DNA of 64,000 bases from Dermatophagoides farinae. Lineage: Eukaryota; Arthropoda; Arachnida; Sarcoptiformes; Pyroglyphidae. Position numbers and translations under genes: made by a program. Shown here piece by piece: positions 23,627 to 35,181 of the stretch (positions are counted from its first letter, which is position 1; every line of letters starts with the position of its first letter). Under the pieces are notes generated by a model, which was not told where the DNA came from, did not search any database, and was given only the letters and a program-made list of their open reading frames with translations. The stretch covers positions 4,131,001 through 4,195,000 of the forward strand of contig NC_134682.1 of the NCBI RefSeq assembly GCF_024713945.1. The letters are read 5' to 3'.

Positions 23627-25827
23627 ACTACTGGTTGGATAATAAACACCATCTAGTCATACACACACACATGGACACTCCCAAAAAATTTAATTTTTAT
23701 ATATAATACGACTCAACATTCAAATTTAAATGAGCAACTCAACACTCAAATGTCGAATTTTTTTTCATAATTTCTCTGCCAACAAAGCCACTAATTGTAT
23801 ATTTTAAACAACTTGATGCCGATTCTCGATCTCAATCATCAAATTTTTTTTTTTTTTATTATTCAATTTTCGATTTTTTTTCGTTTCTTGTTCTTGTATT
23901 ACACTAACGCCCATCAATATTGCCTTTCTCTCTCTCTCTTTATTTTATCTCTCTGTCTTTGAATTCGAAATGAAACAAACACACCACCAATAATCATCAT
24001 CAATCATTATATGAATAACTTGTTCTTTCTTTTCTTTTTTTTTGCCGTCATAATATTATATATACATTATAATTATGAGATTCGAATCAAACAAACCTTT
24101 AAATTAATAATAATAAAAAAAATTGTTTTCATTTTTCTTTTGATTTTCGTTTGATTTGAAAACTGTGCAACATGATGATGATGATGATGATGAACATGAC
24201 AATCGATGACAATCGATTTACCTGTGTGCGTGTGTGTGTCATTTGATCAATAGACATTTTTTGGTCAAGTGTTATTATATTTGATAATGATGATGATGAT
24301 GATGATAATGATTATCCACCTTGTTTTTTTTCAATGATTAAATTTGCCTACAAGCTACCATGATATTTTATTTGATTTCCGATTCAATTTCCGAATAAAT
24401 ATATCAATTTTATTATATTGGAACGTAGTGAGTAAAAAAGATTTGCTCCAATTTTCTACAAAAAAAAATGGGGAAAAAGAAAAAAAAAGAAAATGAAAGG
24501 TCCATTTTCATTGCATCATAAAATAATCATCATTGAAAGTTATCTAAGAGTTACCTTTTCTTGAGGAAATGAAAGTCATTTCTTTGAATTTTTTTTTTCT
24601 TTTTTTTGTAATGACTTAGCTTGCTTACAGGCAACCCTGTTTTGTTGTTGTTGTTGTTGTTCAAATATGTAAAAAGACTGATTTGTTATCGTTTCCTATT
24701 TGCAAGCATCACTTTTTTTTCTTTCTTTTCATTTTATTAATTACAATTTGATTGAAAATATTTGTCACATGTGAAACAGGTTGAAATTTAATGAAATATA
24801 TAAAAAAAACAACAACATTATTATTATTATATGACAAAGTAATGGTGATTTATCGATCACAATCATCATCATTATGATGATGAACAATCACTTCCGATCC
24901 GATTACATTGAATCGAATTCAATAAAATGGACAAACACACATACACACACATTATCAATCAATCAATCAATAATAAATGAACAAATCAAACATTTAATTG
25001 CTCCATTTCATCTCACAATCGACTGCAAAATTTGATTTGTGTTCATTTTATAAATATAAAAATTGGAAAGAACGAGTATTTTGTACTATCGATACTATCG
25101 AACAGGAAAAAGAGTGTCGTGTTTATTTATTTCATTCAACTTTTTTTTCAAGAAAAAAAAACAAAAAAAAATAAAGTCTTTCTTAACATCTGTAAATGAC
25201 GGTCGGATAATAAAATAAAGAAAGAAAAGAAAAGAAAAAATGCATGTAATAATCAAAAGAAAGTTTAAAGAAAATGCACTGACCACCACCACCACCACCA
25301 CCAGTGAAATGGATCACATATAAACACACATGGTTAAATGTTTTTTTTCCCATTTATTTACTACTCTTTGGAACGGATCTGTTTGTTCCGCCGTTACTTT
25401 TTGTTGTTGTTGTTGTTGCTGTTATTCGCCCATCGCCCAAATACAAATCAGTCTGTCCATTGATTGTTTATGAATATTATTATTATTATTGTATTTTGGA
25501 TGGATCGATTTTGCTCCAATTTTTTTTGTTTTTTCATCTAATAGACAAGAAATAGGGAAAATTGAGATCTACTACTTGAACATTCGATATTTGACCATTA
25601 CCACCACCACCACCACCATCACCTTCACCATCATATAAAAACCAATGTTCATAAGGGATTGTTGAGAAATTTGTATGAAAAAAAAATTTTTTTTGTTTGT
25701 TCCACTAATTTTACAACACTGAATACTTTTTTCGATCATCATCATGTTATTTATGTTTTGATTATTGAATAATAATCATCATCATTTGTTGTAAAATCCA
25801 AATCCAAAACATTTGTACTGTCCAAAA
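23627..25827. other. Intergenic gap, Vav 3' region
   Basis: 2.2 kb with no supported gene. It has (GAT)n at about 24175-24193 and 24288-24304, (GTT)n at about 24642-24661, (CCA)n near 25286-25303 and 25600-25616, and many A/T runs. The Vav 3' UTR should occupy the left part. The promoter of the next gene lies at the right. Confidence 0.6.
25634..25641 (+). promoter_or_regulatory. TATA-box candidate for secreted protein gene at 25828
   Basis: TATAAAAA lies 187 nt before the start codon, at a spacing compatible with a 5' UTR of about 150 nt. Position and sequence only; no transcript start is known. Confidence 0.4.
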
Positions 25828-27081
25828 ATGTCGTGTCAACCAATCATCACAAGGTTATCTTGTTTATCATTATCATCATTATTAATAATAATGATGATAA
25901 TGGTACCATATATTGGAACTGCTCCAACCACAAATACCGACACAATAGTTGAATCAAATCAAAATGTTAAAAATCATCGACCATCATTAATATCACCAGC
26001 AAGAGCAATCAAAATGAATCGTTATAGGCAATCATCATCAATGAAATTTCAGGTACCAATCAATTCAACTAGACATCGTATAAAATTTGGTTTTGATGAA
26101 CTTAATTTAACGGCCAATGATCAACAACCACAAATTGAAGTACCAACAAATTCACGTGATCGTACACCATTATCATTAGTATTCCGTTCTAGTTCATCAC
26201 CATTAGCTATACGACATAGCCAGGATCATTCATTTGGTTCAACCAGTTTACATGTTGAAAATGAACAACAAAAATCATCATCATCATCATCACAATCAAC
26301 AACAAATGAACAACAACAACAACAATTCACTGGTTATCAATTAATTGAACCATTATCAATGGTTGAAAAACCAAAACCTATACAGGAAATAGTTCCAGTA
26401 TTGATTATACCGGAAGTGTTCCCAATTGCAATTACTCAACATCCAAATTATTATCATCATCATCATCAGCAGCACCAACAACCAAAATTAATTAATGATA
26501 ATAATGTTATAAATCAACAACAACAGCCTAATAGTGAAACACTTAAAGCAATCGAACATATGATTTTAGCTCAAGATTTATCTAGCTATCTATATGAACC
26601 ATTATTATTGGCTAGTTTGACCGATCAGGTCATTATAGAACCACCAACACCAGCAGCACCAGCAGCATCTATTAATAATAATGGTTATGTACCGGTATTA
26701 CAACCACCAACATCACCATCATTACCAGTAGCTGGTAATACACAGATTTGGACAACAGAACATACATATTCACCACCACCACCACCACCACCATCACCAT
26801 TATTATCATCATCATCATCATCATCATCTGGATATCAAACATTATCATTAGAAAATTATCTAAAAATGTCACAATTAAATCCTGAAGAGTTAATCATACC
26901 TACATGGGCAACAGCAACGGCAATTGCAATGCAAAATCATCCACAATCACAACAACAGCATCAGCAACAACAGGAACAAGTACAACATGATAATTATGAT
27001 AATCAATTACAACAATCACAATCACAACAACAACAAGTCAAAATAGCCATCTTTGATATGCGCCAACATTCTTCTTTGTAA
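25828..27081 (+). CDS. Secreted Gln/Ser/Pro-rich protein, RS-motif family member B
   Basis: Single-exon gene of 417 residues. The start is the ATG at 25828 because it opens directly into a signal peptide (about residues 1-32, with LSSLLIIMMIMVPYIGTA). The mature chain is rich in Gln, Ser, Pro and His. The segment TPLSLVFRSSSSPLAIRHSQ at about residues 112-131 matches IPINIIFRSASSSLNVLQRH and IPLTLILRSSSSNLNVIPQH of the two following genes. A downstream EKPKPIQEIVPVLIIPE resembles their K-x-P-I-x-Q-E element. Upstream, STRHRIKF echoes their KH.I.Y. The rest is low-complexity linker, including poly-Pro and poly-Ser runs. Probably an extracellular structural or cuticle-associated protein. I cannot name the family. 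Confidence 0.7.
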   Translation: MSCQPIITRLSCLSLSSLLIIMMIMVPYIGTAPTTNTDTIVESNQNVKNHRPSLISPARAIKMNRYRQSSSMKFQVPINSTRHRIKFGFDELNLTANDQQPQIEVPTNSRDRTPLSLVFRSSSSPLAIRHSQDHSFGSTSLHVENEQQKSSSSSSQSTTNEQQQQQFTGYQLIEPLSMVEKPKPIQEIVPVLIIPEVFPIAITQHPNYYHHHHQQHQQPKLINDNNVINQQQQPNSETLKAIEHMILAQDLSSYLYEPLLLASLTDQVIIEPPTPAAPAASINNNGYVPVLQPPTSPSLPVAGNTQIWTTEHTYSPPPPPPPSPLLSSSSSSSSGYQTLSLENYLKMSQLNPEELIIPTWATATAIAMQNHPQSQQQHQQQQEQVQHDNYDNQLQQSQSQQQQVKIAIFDMRQHSSL

Positions 27082-28911
27082 CGGTGTGTGTTTGGTTTAT
27101 CTATATATAATAATACAGATGATTATGATGATGATTCGAATGTTGTACGTGGCTTGTTATACAACGAAGGTACATCGATCATTTATTTACCACAATTTGA
27201 ATTTTGAATTTTGATTTTTTTTTTTTTGGAACAAAATCATTGATGTTTGTAGTAACTATGGAACTATCATTGATATATAAAAATAGAACAAATATATAAT
27301 ACTCGTATATGTGTAAAAATTATGAAAAAAAAAATTTTAAAATAAAAAAAAACTAAAATTAAAAGCAAAAAAAAAAAATTCAAAACTCGAGCGCATCATC
27401 GTAATGATCCATTTGACCAAGGCCAATCATTACACAAATCTGCACAAATCAAATCACCATCATCATTATCATGACATATCTGAACTGAGAAATTTGGTTC
27501 ACTTTCACCAATCAATTTTATCAATTTTTATCAATTTTTTTTTCTCTTTTTTCTCACATCTCGTGACCAATAACAAAAAAAAAACGGTGACGAGAAAAAA
27601 TTTCATTTTCATTCATTCATTCATTCATTTAAAATTCACATTCAAATTGATGATTATTTAACCGTTATCAGACAAAAAAAAATGTATGCCCAATCGCGGT
27701 TCACGCAAACACGCAAAAAAATACTGCTCTATTTATACACCAGATAGACACACACACACGCGAAATCGGCATCGATCTTCATCATCATCATCAGATATTA
27801 TATGAGAAAATACACAGCACCTGATTTGTATAAACCAGAAAATTTTACCTTTTTTTCATTATAATCAATTAATCTCCTGTTGTTATTTCAATTTATCACC
27901 TGTTTTTTTCTAGTGTGTGTGTGTGTGTGTATAGAACATTTTGAAAATCTTCAGATGTGATCAGGTGATGATGATGATGATGATGATCCCCTTTTTTTCG
28001 ATGTTTCAAAGAGAGGACATTGCCATTTTAATTCATTCGATCAATGACATTTGAAAATTTTTTTTGATTTTTTTTTCTTATTTTTCATTTTAAAGATTTA
28101 TATCGTCGATAATAAAAAATGGGTAAGAAAAATAAATTTATTTGGATGGATACTAAATCGGGTATATAATCATCCATATCTAGGTCGGTGGTGTGGGAAA
28201 AAAAAAGAAATTAATACTGAACATCATCATGATGGGTGTGTATGTTGTGAACAACAACAACGACAACACAACAATATTGACTGACCTTTTCGAGGTGATT
28301 TTTTTTCTGTTTGTAAAAATTGAATTTTGTCACCCATTTTCTTGTTTTTTTTTTCGCCTGTATACATCACCTACCAACGAAAATCGAGATCGAGAGTGAT
28401 TGAGAAAAAAAAAAGAACCAAAATCATCACATATTCAATGAACAGGACACTCTTTTGATGATGAACAACATTAATATGATGATGATGACATCTCACTTTT
28501 ATTTTATGGTGTTTTTTTTACATTATCATTACAAATCAAATGTGTTCAATAATATATGAACAGAATATCGGTCGGTTATTTTATATTATGAACTAAATAA
28601 TTAAAAACTTACCACTTGTGTGTGTGTGTCTCTTTTAGTTATCTTTGGATTTTCTGGAAAAAATAATCACTCTCACTGGTTTTCATTAGAATGATGATGA
28701 TGATGATTCGATAGTGAGAGTTATTTTCGGACAAAAAATACCGTTTGAATTATATATTTTTTTTTCTTTTCTTGTCCAATTCGAAATGTATAAATATTGC
28801 CCGATTCGAATATGATCTGTTCATTCTGTTTCTAATCATCGTGATAGTTTAAATAAACCAAATAACAATAACCAATTATCATCATCATCATTCAATTATA
28901 ATTGATATATA
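27082..28911. other. Intergenic gap between secreted family members B and C
   Basis: No gene supported. It has (TG)n at about 27913-27931, (GAT)n near 27967-27987, and (TG)n at about 28618-28629, with several T runs. A TATA-like element for the next gene is listed separately. Confidence 0.6.
28789..28796 (+). promoter_or_regulatory. TATA-box candidate for secreted protein gene at 28912
   Basis: TATAAATA lies 116 nt upstream of the start codon. This is a good match in sequence and a plausible distance. Not confirmed by any transcript evidence. Confidence 0.45.
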
Positions 28912-30102
28912 ATGATGATGTTCCATGTAAGTGGTGTTTTTTTTTTTGTTGTTGTGTCGAATGAAATTGTGATTGTGTATCAACGTTTTTTTTTTGTTTT
29001 GTTTTTGTTTTGTTATTAGTTTATATTAACCATCATTATGATGATGATGATGGTAACAATATCAAAATCGGCTCCATATTCTGGTGTTAAATCCGGTAAT
29101 ATTATTCGTGGTGGTCAATCACAGATTATGGCTGCACCTATTATGATTCGTACAACTAATTCAAATTCTGGTTATGGTTCATTATATGGTCGTTTAGCAT
29201 CATCATCCAATGGTGGTGGTGGTGGTGGTGGTGGTGGTATTATTCCAATAGCCATTCAAACCAAACATAATATCGAATATAAAGATGTTCCATCAAGTGG
29301 TTCAATTCAAACGGCTACTGTTGAAGGTAAACATACATTTCTTGTTAATATTCGATAATTAATTTTCTTTTTCTGTATTGATTTTATAGTCGGTGCTCGA
29401 TCCATACCTATAAATATTATTTTCCGTTCAGCATCATCATCATTGAATGTATTACAACGTCATCAAGGTGCCGGTGGTGATACACAAGAATCACATTCAG
29501 AAGATGAACCACATGTATTACGTCATACGGTGAAAAAACCGATTTATCAAATAGTCAATGAAATCATAACACCATATAGAAAAATTTCACAAGAAGTACA
29601 TCCAGTACAAGAGGAAATTAAAACCGTTGTAGCAAAAAATAGTAACCATCATCAACCTGTTGGTCAAAATCGACCAACAACAACAACAATCAATAATCAT
29701 TATGCTGCTGCAGCATCTACAAATAGAAATCATCATCATGTACAACCATCATCATCATCATCATCATCATCAATTATTCTTGGTTCACATTCCATGGAAG
29801 ATGATGATGATATTGATAATAATAATAATAATGATAATAATGATTATCAAAAATTATTACAAAGTGGCAGTGCTATTGTAACGACATCTTCCGTATTGAA
29901 AGGTACTGATGTTGATGGAAAATCTATTGCAAAATCGATGGATCAAAATTTAACAAAATCTGTTGCTGCTTTATTGAAAACACCAACATCACAGATAGCT
30001 AAAACTAAACCATCAACATCCATATCGGTCTCATCATCATCATCATCATCATCATCATCGTCTTCATCATCGTCATCAGGTGCAAAATCATATCAGGTTT
30101 AA
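28912..30102 (+). CDS. Secreted Ser/Asn/Gly-rich protein, RS-motif family member C
   Basis: Exons 28912..28926, 29020..29326 and 29390..30102 give 344 residues. The tiny first exon (MMMFH, gtaagt donor) joins FILTIIMMMMMVTISKS to make a signal peptide, and the second intron is 63 nt. The conserved core spans both later exons: TKHNIEYKDVPSSG, then IPINIIFRSASSSLNVLQRH, an acidic HSEDEPHVLRHTVKKPIYQ, and ITPYRKISQEVHPVQEEIKT. This core aligns closely with the minus-strand gene at 32854. It is followed by poly-Asn, poly-Ser and His-rich linkers. I recall similar K-P-I-x-Q-E / P-Y-R / P-V-x-E proteins from other arthropods, but give no name. Likely secreted structural protein. Confidence 0.78.
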
Positions 30103-31629
30103 AAAAAGCGACAACAACAACAACAACAACAAAAAATTCGAGTCAACAAAAAAAAAATCAATTTTTTTCAAATTTTAAAATTAATATAATAATGTAATGT
30201 AATAACTAATTATAAATCTTTTATTATTATTAATCTAAATATATATAAATAAAAAATAAATGGAAAAAAATCAATTAAAAATGTGGTGCAATCACACACA
30301 CGCACACACACAGACACAGAATCACAACAGCAACAAATGTGTCTATGCTTGCGTGTGATTGAATCAATCAATCATTCATTGATGATGATGATGATGATGA
30401 TGTCATTGCTAAATAACAAATTTGTAACTAACAACAACATCAACAATGAAAACATTTTGATGATAATCAACAATTTTCTGTTTAAATTTAAATTTCAAGC
30501 ATGTGAAAAAAAAAGAAAAAAAAATGAAACATGAAACATGAAACTTTGTAATTAAGACGCGTACACGTATTGGATATTTACATACACACACACGAATGAC
30601 AAATGACAACAAGTGAATGATGATGATGGAAATCTATCTATCTGTATATAATGTATGGATCTATATATTCAACAGGTTGTTTTTTTTCTCTCTGTGTGTG
30701 TGTGTGTGATGTAAATTTTTGTTTTTTTTTTAAATAAAAATAAAAAAAAACATAACAACTTTATCACTTGTTGTATATAAATTTGGATTGGTTTTTTCTC
30801 TCTGTGTATGTTTGTTACGATTTGGATGATGATGATAATGATAATGATGATGCGAAGAAAGCAACATATTCGAATTTGAGAAAAGAAAAACATTCGAATT
30901 TTTTTTTCTCCATTTTTCCATCCAAGCTAGACGTAGAAGTCGTTTCAAACGTTAAATTTTTTTATTTTTTGTTTGATTATTGATAATTAATCGCTTTTGC
31001 TTAAACACATGTGTGTTGTACATACACACATACCGAGGTTTGTTTTAATAATATCATTGCAGCAAGAACTTTTTTTTCCAGCTAAAAACTGGACATTTTT
31101 TTTTTAATTAGTAAATCTGCTACTGCTACTGCTACTGCTGCCGAAATAATCACTAAGAATTATGATGATCATCCATAATGATTATTAGATATAGAGAGAT
31201 AAATGATTTTTATTTTTCGGAAACAGTTTCATGAATGATCATGGATCGATTTATAGATTCGATTGATTATTATCTTGATTAATCAATCAAACGACAAATT
31301 AAAAAAAAAATTGCATGAAATGTGTAAATGTGTGTGTGTGTGTGCACATGTTTCTGGAACCCATCATCATCATCATGAACATAATTTTCGATTTGCAATT
31401 CGTTCCAAGATTATCATTTTTTCAACAACAACAACAAAAAAACGATTGAAAAAATGATTTATTACCATGGATTTTTTTTTCCATCCATTCCACTCCCAAT
31501 TATATATTATTTGTTGAAGATTGGATCCAATTTGATCATGATCATGATGATGATGATGATGATGATCACATGAAAAACATGATTATATTCCAATGGCGTC
31601 AGATCACATTATATGCGTGTTTTGGGTGC

Positions 31630-31633
<4 letters not shown>

Positions 31634-31667
<34 letters not shown>
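31634..31667. repeat. (CA)n microsatellite, 34 nt
   Basis: Seventeen uninterrupted CA units in intergenic DNA. Seen directly in the sequence; likely polymorphic between mites. Confidence 0.97.
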
Positions 31668-31668
<1 letters not shown>

Positions 31669-32106
31669 TTCATAAAATGGAAGTAAAAAAAAAATCCATT
31701 TTCTTTTTTTTTTCTCAATAAAATAAACGAATCGATCGATCAGATTAATTTGTTAATTTCAATCCTAAGACAGACAGAGAGAGAATGAGAGAGATAATTG
31801 AAAAAAAAATTTGAGAAACCTTCATTCGAATATAATGTGAACGAGTTATGTATGTAATAATCATTTAGTCAGCAGCAAGTCATTCAAAAAAACAAACAAA
31901 CAAACAAATTCCATGACATTAATGATTGATTGCGCGATATATTCAAAGGATATTCAATATTTATATGAATAAAATGGAAGATGAAATTGTCCCATACCAA
32001 TTGAATTCATTACATGATCATGATGATGATGATGATCATTTTGTAGCATTTTTATTCGATAAAAATGAAAATCTATAAATCAATCGAAAATAATTTCACT
32101 TCTTCT

Positions 32107-32110
<4 letters not shown>

Positions 32111-32138
<28 letters not shown>
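32111..32138. repeat. (CTG)n microsatellite, 28 nt
   Basis: Nine CTG units follow a short TTC run. Not inside a supported gene. Confidence 0.95.
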
Positions 32139-32853
32139 GATAGTTTGAAGCTTGAATCAAGTTTGAATCACGTTTTTTTTTCTTTCTTTCTTGATTGTTT
32201 TTTTTTCTTGCCTTGAAATTGAAAATTTTACAGAAAAAAAAACATCAACAACAACAAACGTATTTACATATATAGAAACATAGAAAAACAACAACAGCAA
32301 AATTATCATATTTGGTTTTTTTTTCTTCAATTTCATTCAAATCGCTAATCATTGGTTCGAATTAAACATGCGTTTTCACATATATGCGTCTTGAACATAT
32401 ACAACGGTGATATATATGCAATATATGTTCATCTTCGAGGTAATCTAAAAATTCATACTGGTCATAAGCCCAATGATTTTTGTCCAGTTTTTTTTTGCTT
32501 GCTTGCTTGTTTGTTTGTTTGTTTTTTTCCTTGAATTTTTTTGGAAATTGGAATTTTTTTTTTTTTTTGAAAAACAACAACAACAACAAACGGTGATAAT
32601 CATCATGAGACTTTATTATTATTATCATCATCATCATCAAAAACAACAAAATCATCATCTTTGGTTTTTTTTTCTCATTTTATTTATCAATTTCAATTTC
32701 ATTCGCGAATCGAATCATTGATGATGTATGTACATATTTTGTGTGTGTGTGAATAATTCATCAATCAATTGATGATAAATAATATATAAATGGATGATGA
32801 TGAGGACAGATTTTTTTTTTATTTATAAAAAAAAATTATTATTATTATTATCA

Positions 32854-33735
32854 TCATAGTACAGGTATACCATATAGATTGATCAATAGGCCATTATTAA
32901 TTGCTTTCCAATATTGTTGACCTAATTCATTACGCATTTGAATCTGCCATAATGTTGATTGTTGTTGTTGTTGTTGTTTTGATTCTTGTTGTTCATATGG
33001 TTCCATTGTTATTGTTCTTTGTTGTTGTTGTTGATGATGATGATGATCATCATGATTATGATGGCTGCTGCTGCTGTATAATAACATTTGATTATTTTGA
33101 TTTTCTCGTTGTTGTTGTTGTTGTTGATCATCATCATTATTATTATTATTATTCAATGGTTGTCTAGATATAATTGTACTAATTGTTTCTTGAACAGGTA
33201 GAATTTGTTGTTTAACATATCGATATGGTTTAATATATTCATATATTTCCTGATATATTGGTTTCCGTATTGTGTGTATTAAACGAATTGGTTCATCAGT
33301 GGAAACCGTTTCTTCATATATGCCACCATTCGATCCATCATGTTGTGGTATAACATTTAAATTACTTGAACTTGATCGTAATATTAATGTTAATGGTATA
33401 GCTTGTGCTGGTACCTGTATTGTAACCGATTTACTATTATCAATTGATGATGATGGTGAATCAACATAAACAATACGATGTTTACGTATGATTGATGCTT
33501 GTACAAGGTTGTTGTTATTGTTATTGTTGTTGTTGTTGTGGTTTCCATTAGATGATGATCCATAGAATTGATTTGATTGCCGATGTTGCTGCTGCTGTAG
33601 TTGTCGTTGTTGTTGTTGTTGTTGTTGTTGTGGTTTCGGATATTGATAATTGTGGCTATTATGATTGAAAATCGAATCACACACCGTACTGGAAATAATC
33701 ACCAGAATAATGGTGATTAAAACTTTCACTTTCAT
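32854..33735 (-). CDS. Secreted Gln/Asn-rich protein, RS-motif family member D
   Basis: Single-exon gene of 293 residues with a clear signal peptide (MKVKVLITIILVIISSTVCD). The core, residues about 80-190, reads RKHRIVYVDSPSSS, IPLTLILRSSSSNLNVIPQH, a short acidic spacer, IRLIHTIRKPIYQEIYEYIK and PYRYVKQQILPVQETISTI. It therefore aligns along its full core with member C. Gln runs (up to 8) precede it and Gln/His/Asn runs follow it. The CDS faces member C across about 2.7 kb, so the cluster includes an inversion. It has no intron where C has two. Probably an extracellular structural protein. Function unknown. Confidence 0.78.
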   Translation of the reverse strand: MKVKVLITIILVIISSTVCDSIFNHNSHNYQYPKPQQQQQQQQRQLQQQQHRQSNQFYGSSSNGNHNNNNNNNNNNLVQASIIRKHRIVYVDSPSSSIDNSKSVTIQVPAQAIPLTLILRSSSSNLNVIPQHDGSNGGIYEETVSTDEPIRLIHTIRKPIYQEIYEYIKPYRYVKQQILPVQETISTIISRQPLNNNNNNDDDQQQQQQRENQNNQMLLYSSSSHHNHDDHHHHQQQQQRTITMEPYEQQESKQQQQQQSTLWQIQMRNELGQQYWKAINNGLLINLYGIPVL

Positions 33736-34742
33736 TGTTGATGAAAACTATCGACGATAATATGTTGATGATGATGGAACGAACAAGTGAGTGACTGAAT
33801 GAACGGATTTTGAAAATTCAATCATCATCTTATCCGGACACAAATCAGTTTGGGGCTCGATTTTTTTGAATGCAACAATCACAAAAAACGAACGAACTAA
33901 CGAACGAATGAACACAACAAACACAAACACAAACAAAACTAACTAGCTACTGTCAAATGTTCGATGTAACTTGATAATCCATTCATATTGTTGTTGTTGT
34001 TGTTGTTGTTGTTGTTCCATTTATTGAATTAAATGATCTTAGAAAACGATCAGATCACATCATCATCGTCTTCGGGATCGTATGTCACTGTGTAAACGAT
34101 AATGAGAAAAAAAAATACTGTTATATGTAAACGATCAGTATCATTATGATGATCCTGATCGTTTTCATGTTGACGATGATAGTGGAGGTGGTGGTGGTGG
34201 TGGTGACCGAATTTATCATACACACACATCACAGGTATCATCATTATCATCAAATCATCAACAACAATGGAAAATAAATAATGATGATGATGATGATCGA
34301 TATGAAAATACACCTGTTTGGTCCATGGATCATAAAAGTTCATTTCGATACACAAATATATCGATTATATATTGTTGTTGTTGACATAGATTCTCAATGA
34401 AAATAGTCAAATCGAAATGGTTGGCTATTTCGAATTATTATTATTTTTTTTTTTTGAATATTGTTATACGTCATATATGTAGGTGCGTGCTTTAGAATGG
34501 AAAAAACTCAAATTAACACTTGTTAGATCCAAGCATTTACTCCCTTTTTCTTTTTTTCCTTCACTGCCATAATTATATTTCTTTTCTTTATTTTTTTTTA
34601 ATGATAATCAAATAAAAAACATCAACAACGACAACAATGATTAGTGGCTAGTGGCTTAGGTCAATTTTACAATCAAAATTAAACTTGGCTGCTAATAATG
34701 GATGATAATTTTGTGATGAATCGAAAAAAATTAACATCGATC
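33736..34742. other. Intergenic gap, includes (TTG)n 33988-34016
   Basis: About 1 kb with no gene supported. A 29-nt TTG repeat, a (GGT)n tract near 34184-34204 and an (ATG)n tract near 34280-34296 are visible. The promoter of member D should lie at the left end. Confidence 0.6.
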
Positions 34743-35181
34743 TTATGGTGCTGTTGAAATTATTTCCACATTTGCTGGATTCGATGTTTTTGTACCCGGT
34801 TCATTGGTTTCAACACGTGCATTAAAACCATTTTCATCCGATGTATATGATACGATACGATAGATACCAGTTTGTGGATTTTGAAATGAATATTGTCCAG
34901 TTATTCGTCCTTGTTCATCACCTTGTTCTTGTCGTTGTGATATGGTTCCATTTTCATCAACAGATTCAATATTAAATGAATACGGTTGTGGTGTTTCATG
35001 TTCATCAGGCGATGATGCTTGACGAACATTACGAATGGCTGACAGAAGATTACGGCATAAAATTTGTTCGTTAAATATGAGCACCGATATGGCCAACAAA
35101 AGAATGATTCGCTATTCAAATGAATGAAAAAATTAATTCAGAAATCAAAGGTATTTACCAATCGAAACATACTTTGATCAT
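34743..35181 (-). CDS. Cuticle protein with Rebers-Riddiford chitin-binding domain (short)
   Basis: Exons 35173..35181 and 34743..35111 (61-nt intron) encode 125 residues. The first coding exon holds only MIK, and the signal peptide is completed after the intron (RIILLLAISVLIFNEQILC). This split is the usual layout of arthropod CPR genes. The mature protein carries PQPYSFNIESVDENGT.., then the chitin_bind_4 core GQYSFQNPQTGIYRIVSYTS with DENGF, closest to the RR-1 or RR-2 consensus G-x-Y-x-x-x-x-P-D-G-x-x-x-x-V-x-Y-x-A-D-x-x-G-F. Pro-Asp-Gly is changed to Pro-Gln-Thr-Gly. It is secreted into the cuticle and binds chitin. A TATAAA element lies about 170 nt upstream, and a second CPR gene follows upstream on the same strand. 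Confidence 0.88.

Larger units (their letters stand above)
30103..32853. other. Intergenic gap with dense simple repeats
   Basis: 2.75 kb without a supported gene between convergent family members C and D. It holds (CAA)n 30110-30134, (ATG)n near 30381-30402, (TG)n 30694-30709, (CTG)n 32111-32138, the long (CA)n 31634-31667, and several runs of 8-20 A or T. Open frames here are repeat translations. Confidence 0.7.

Noticed and set aside
31634-31667. Possible CRISPR-like repeat array
   Set aside because: A pure dinucleotide microsatellite without spacers; the other short-unit arrays in the window are of the same kind.
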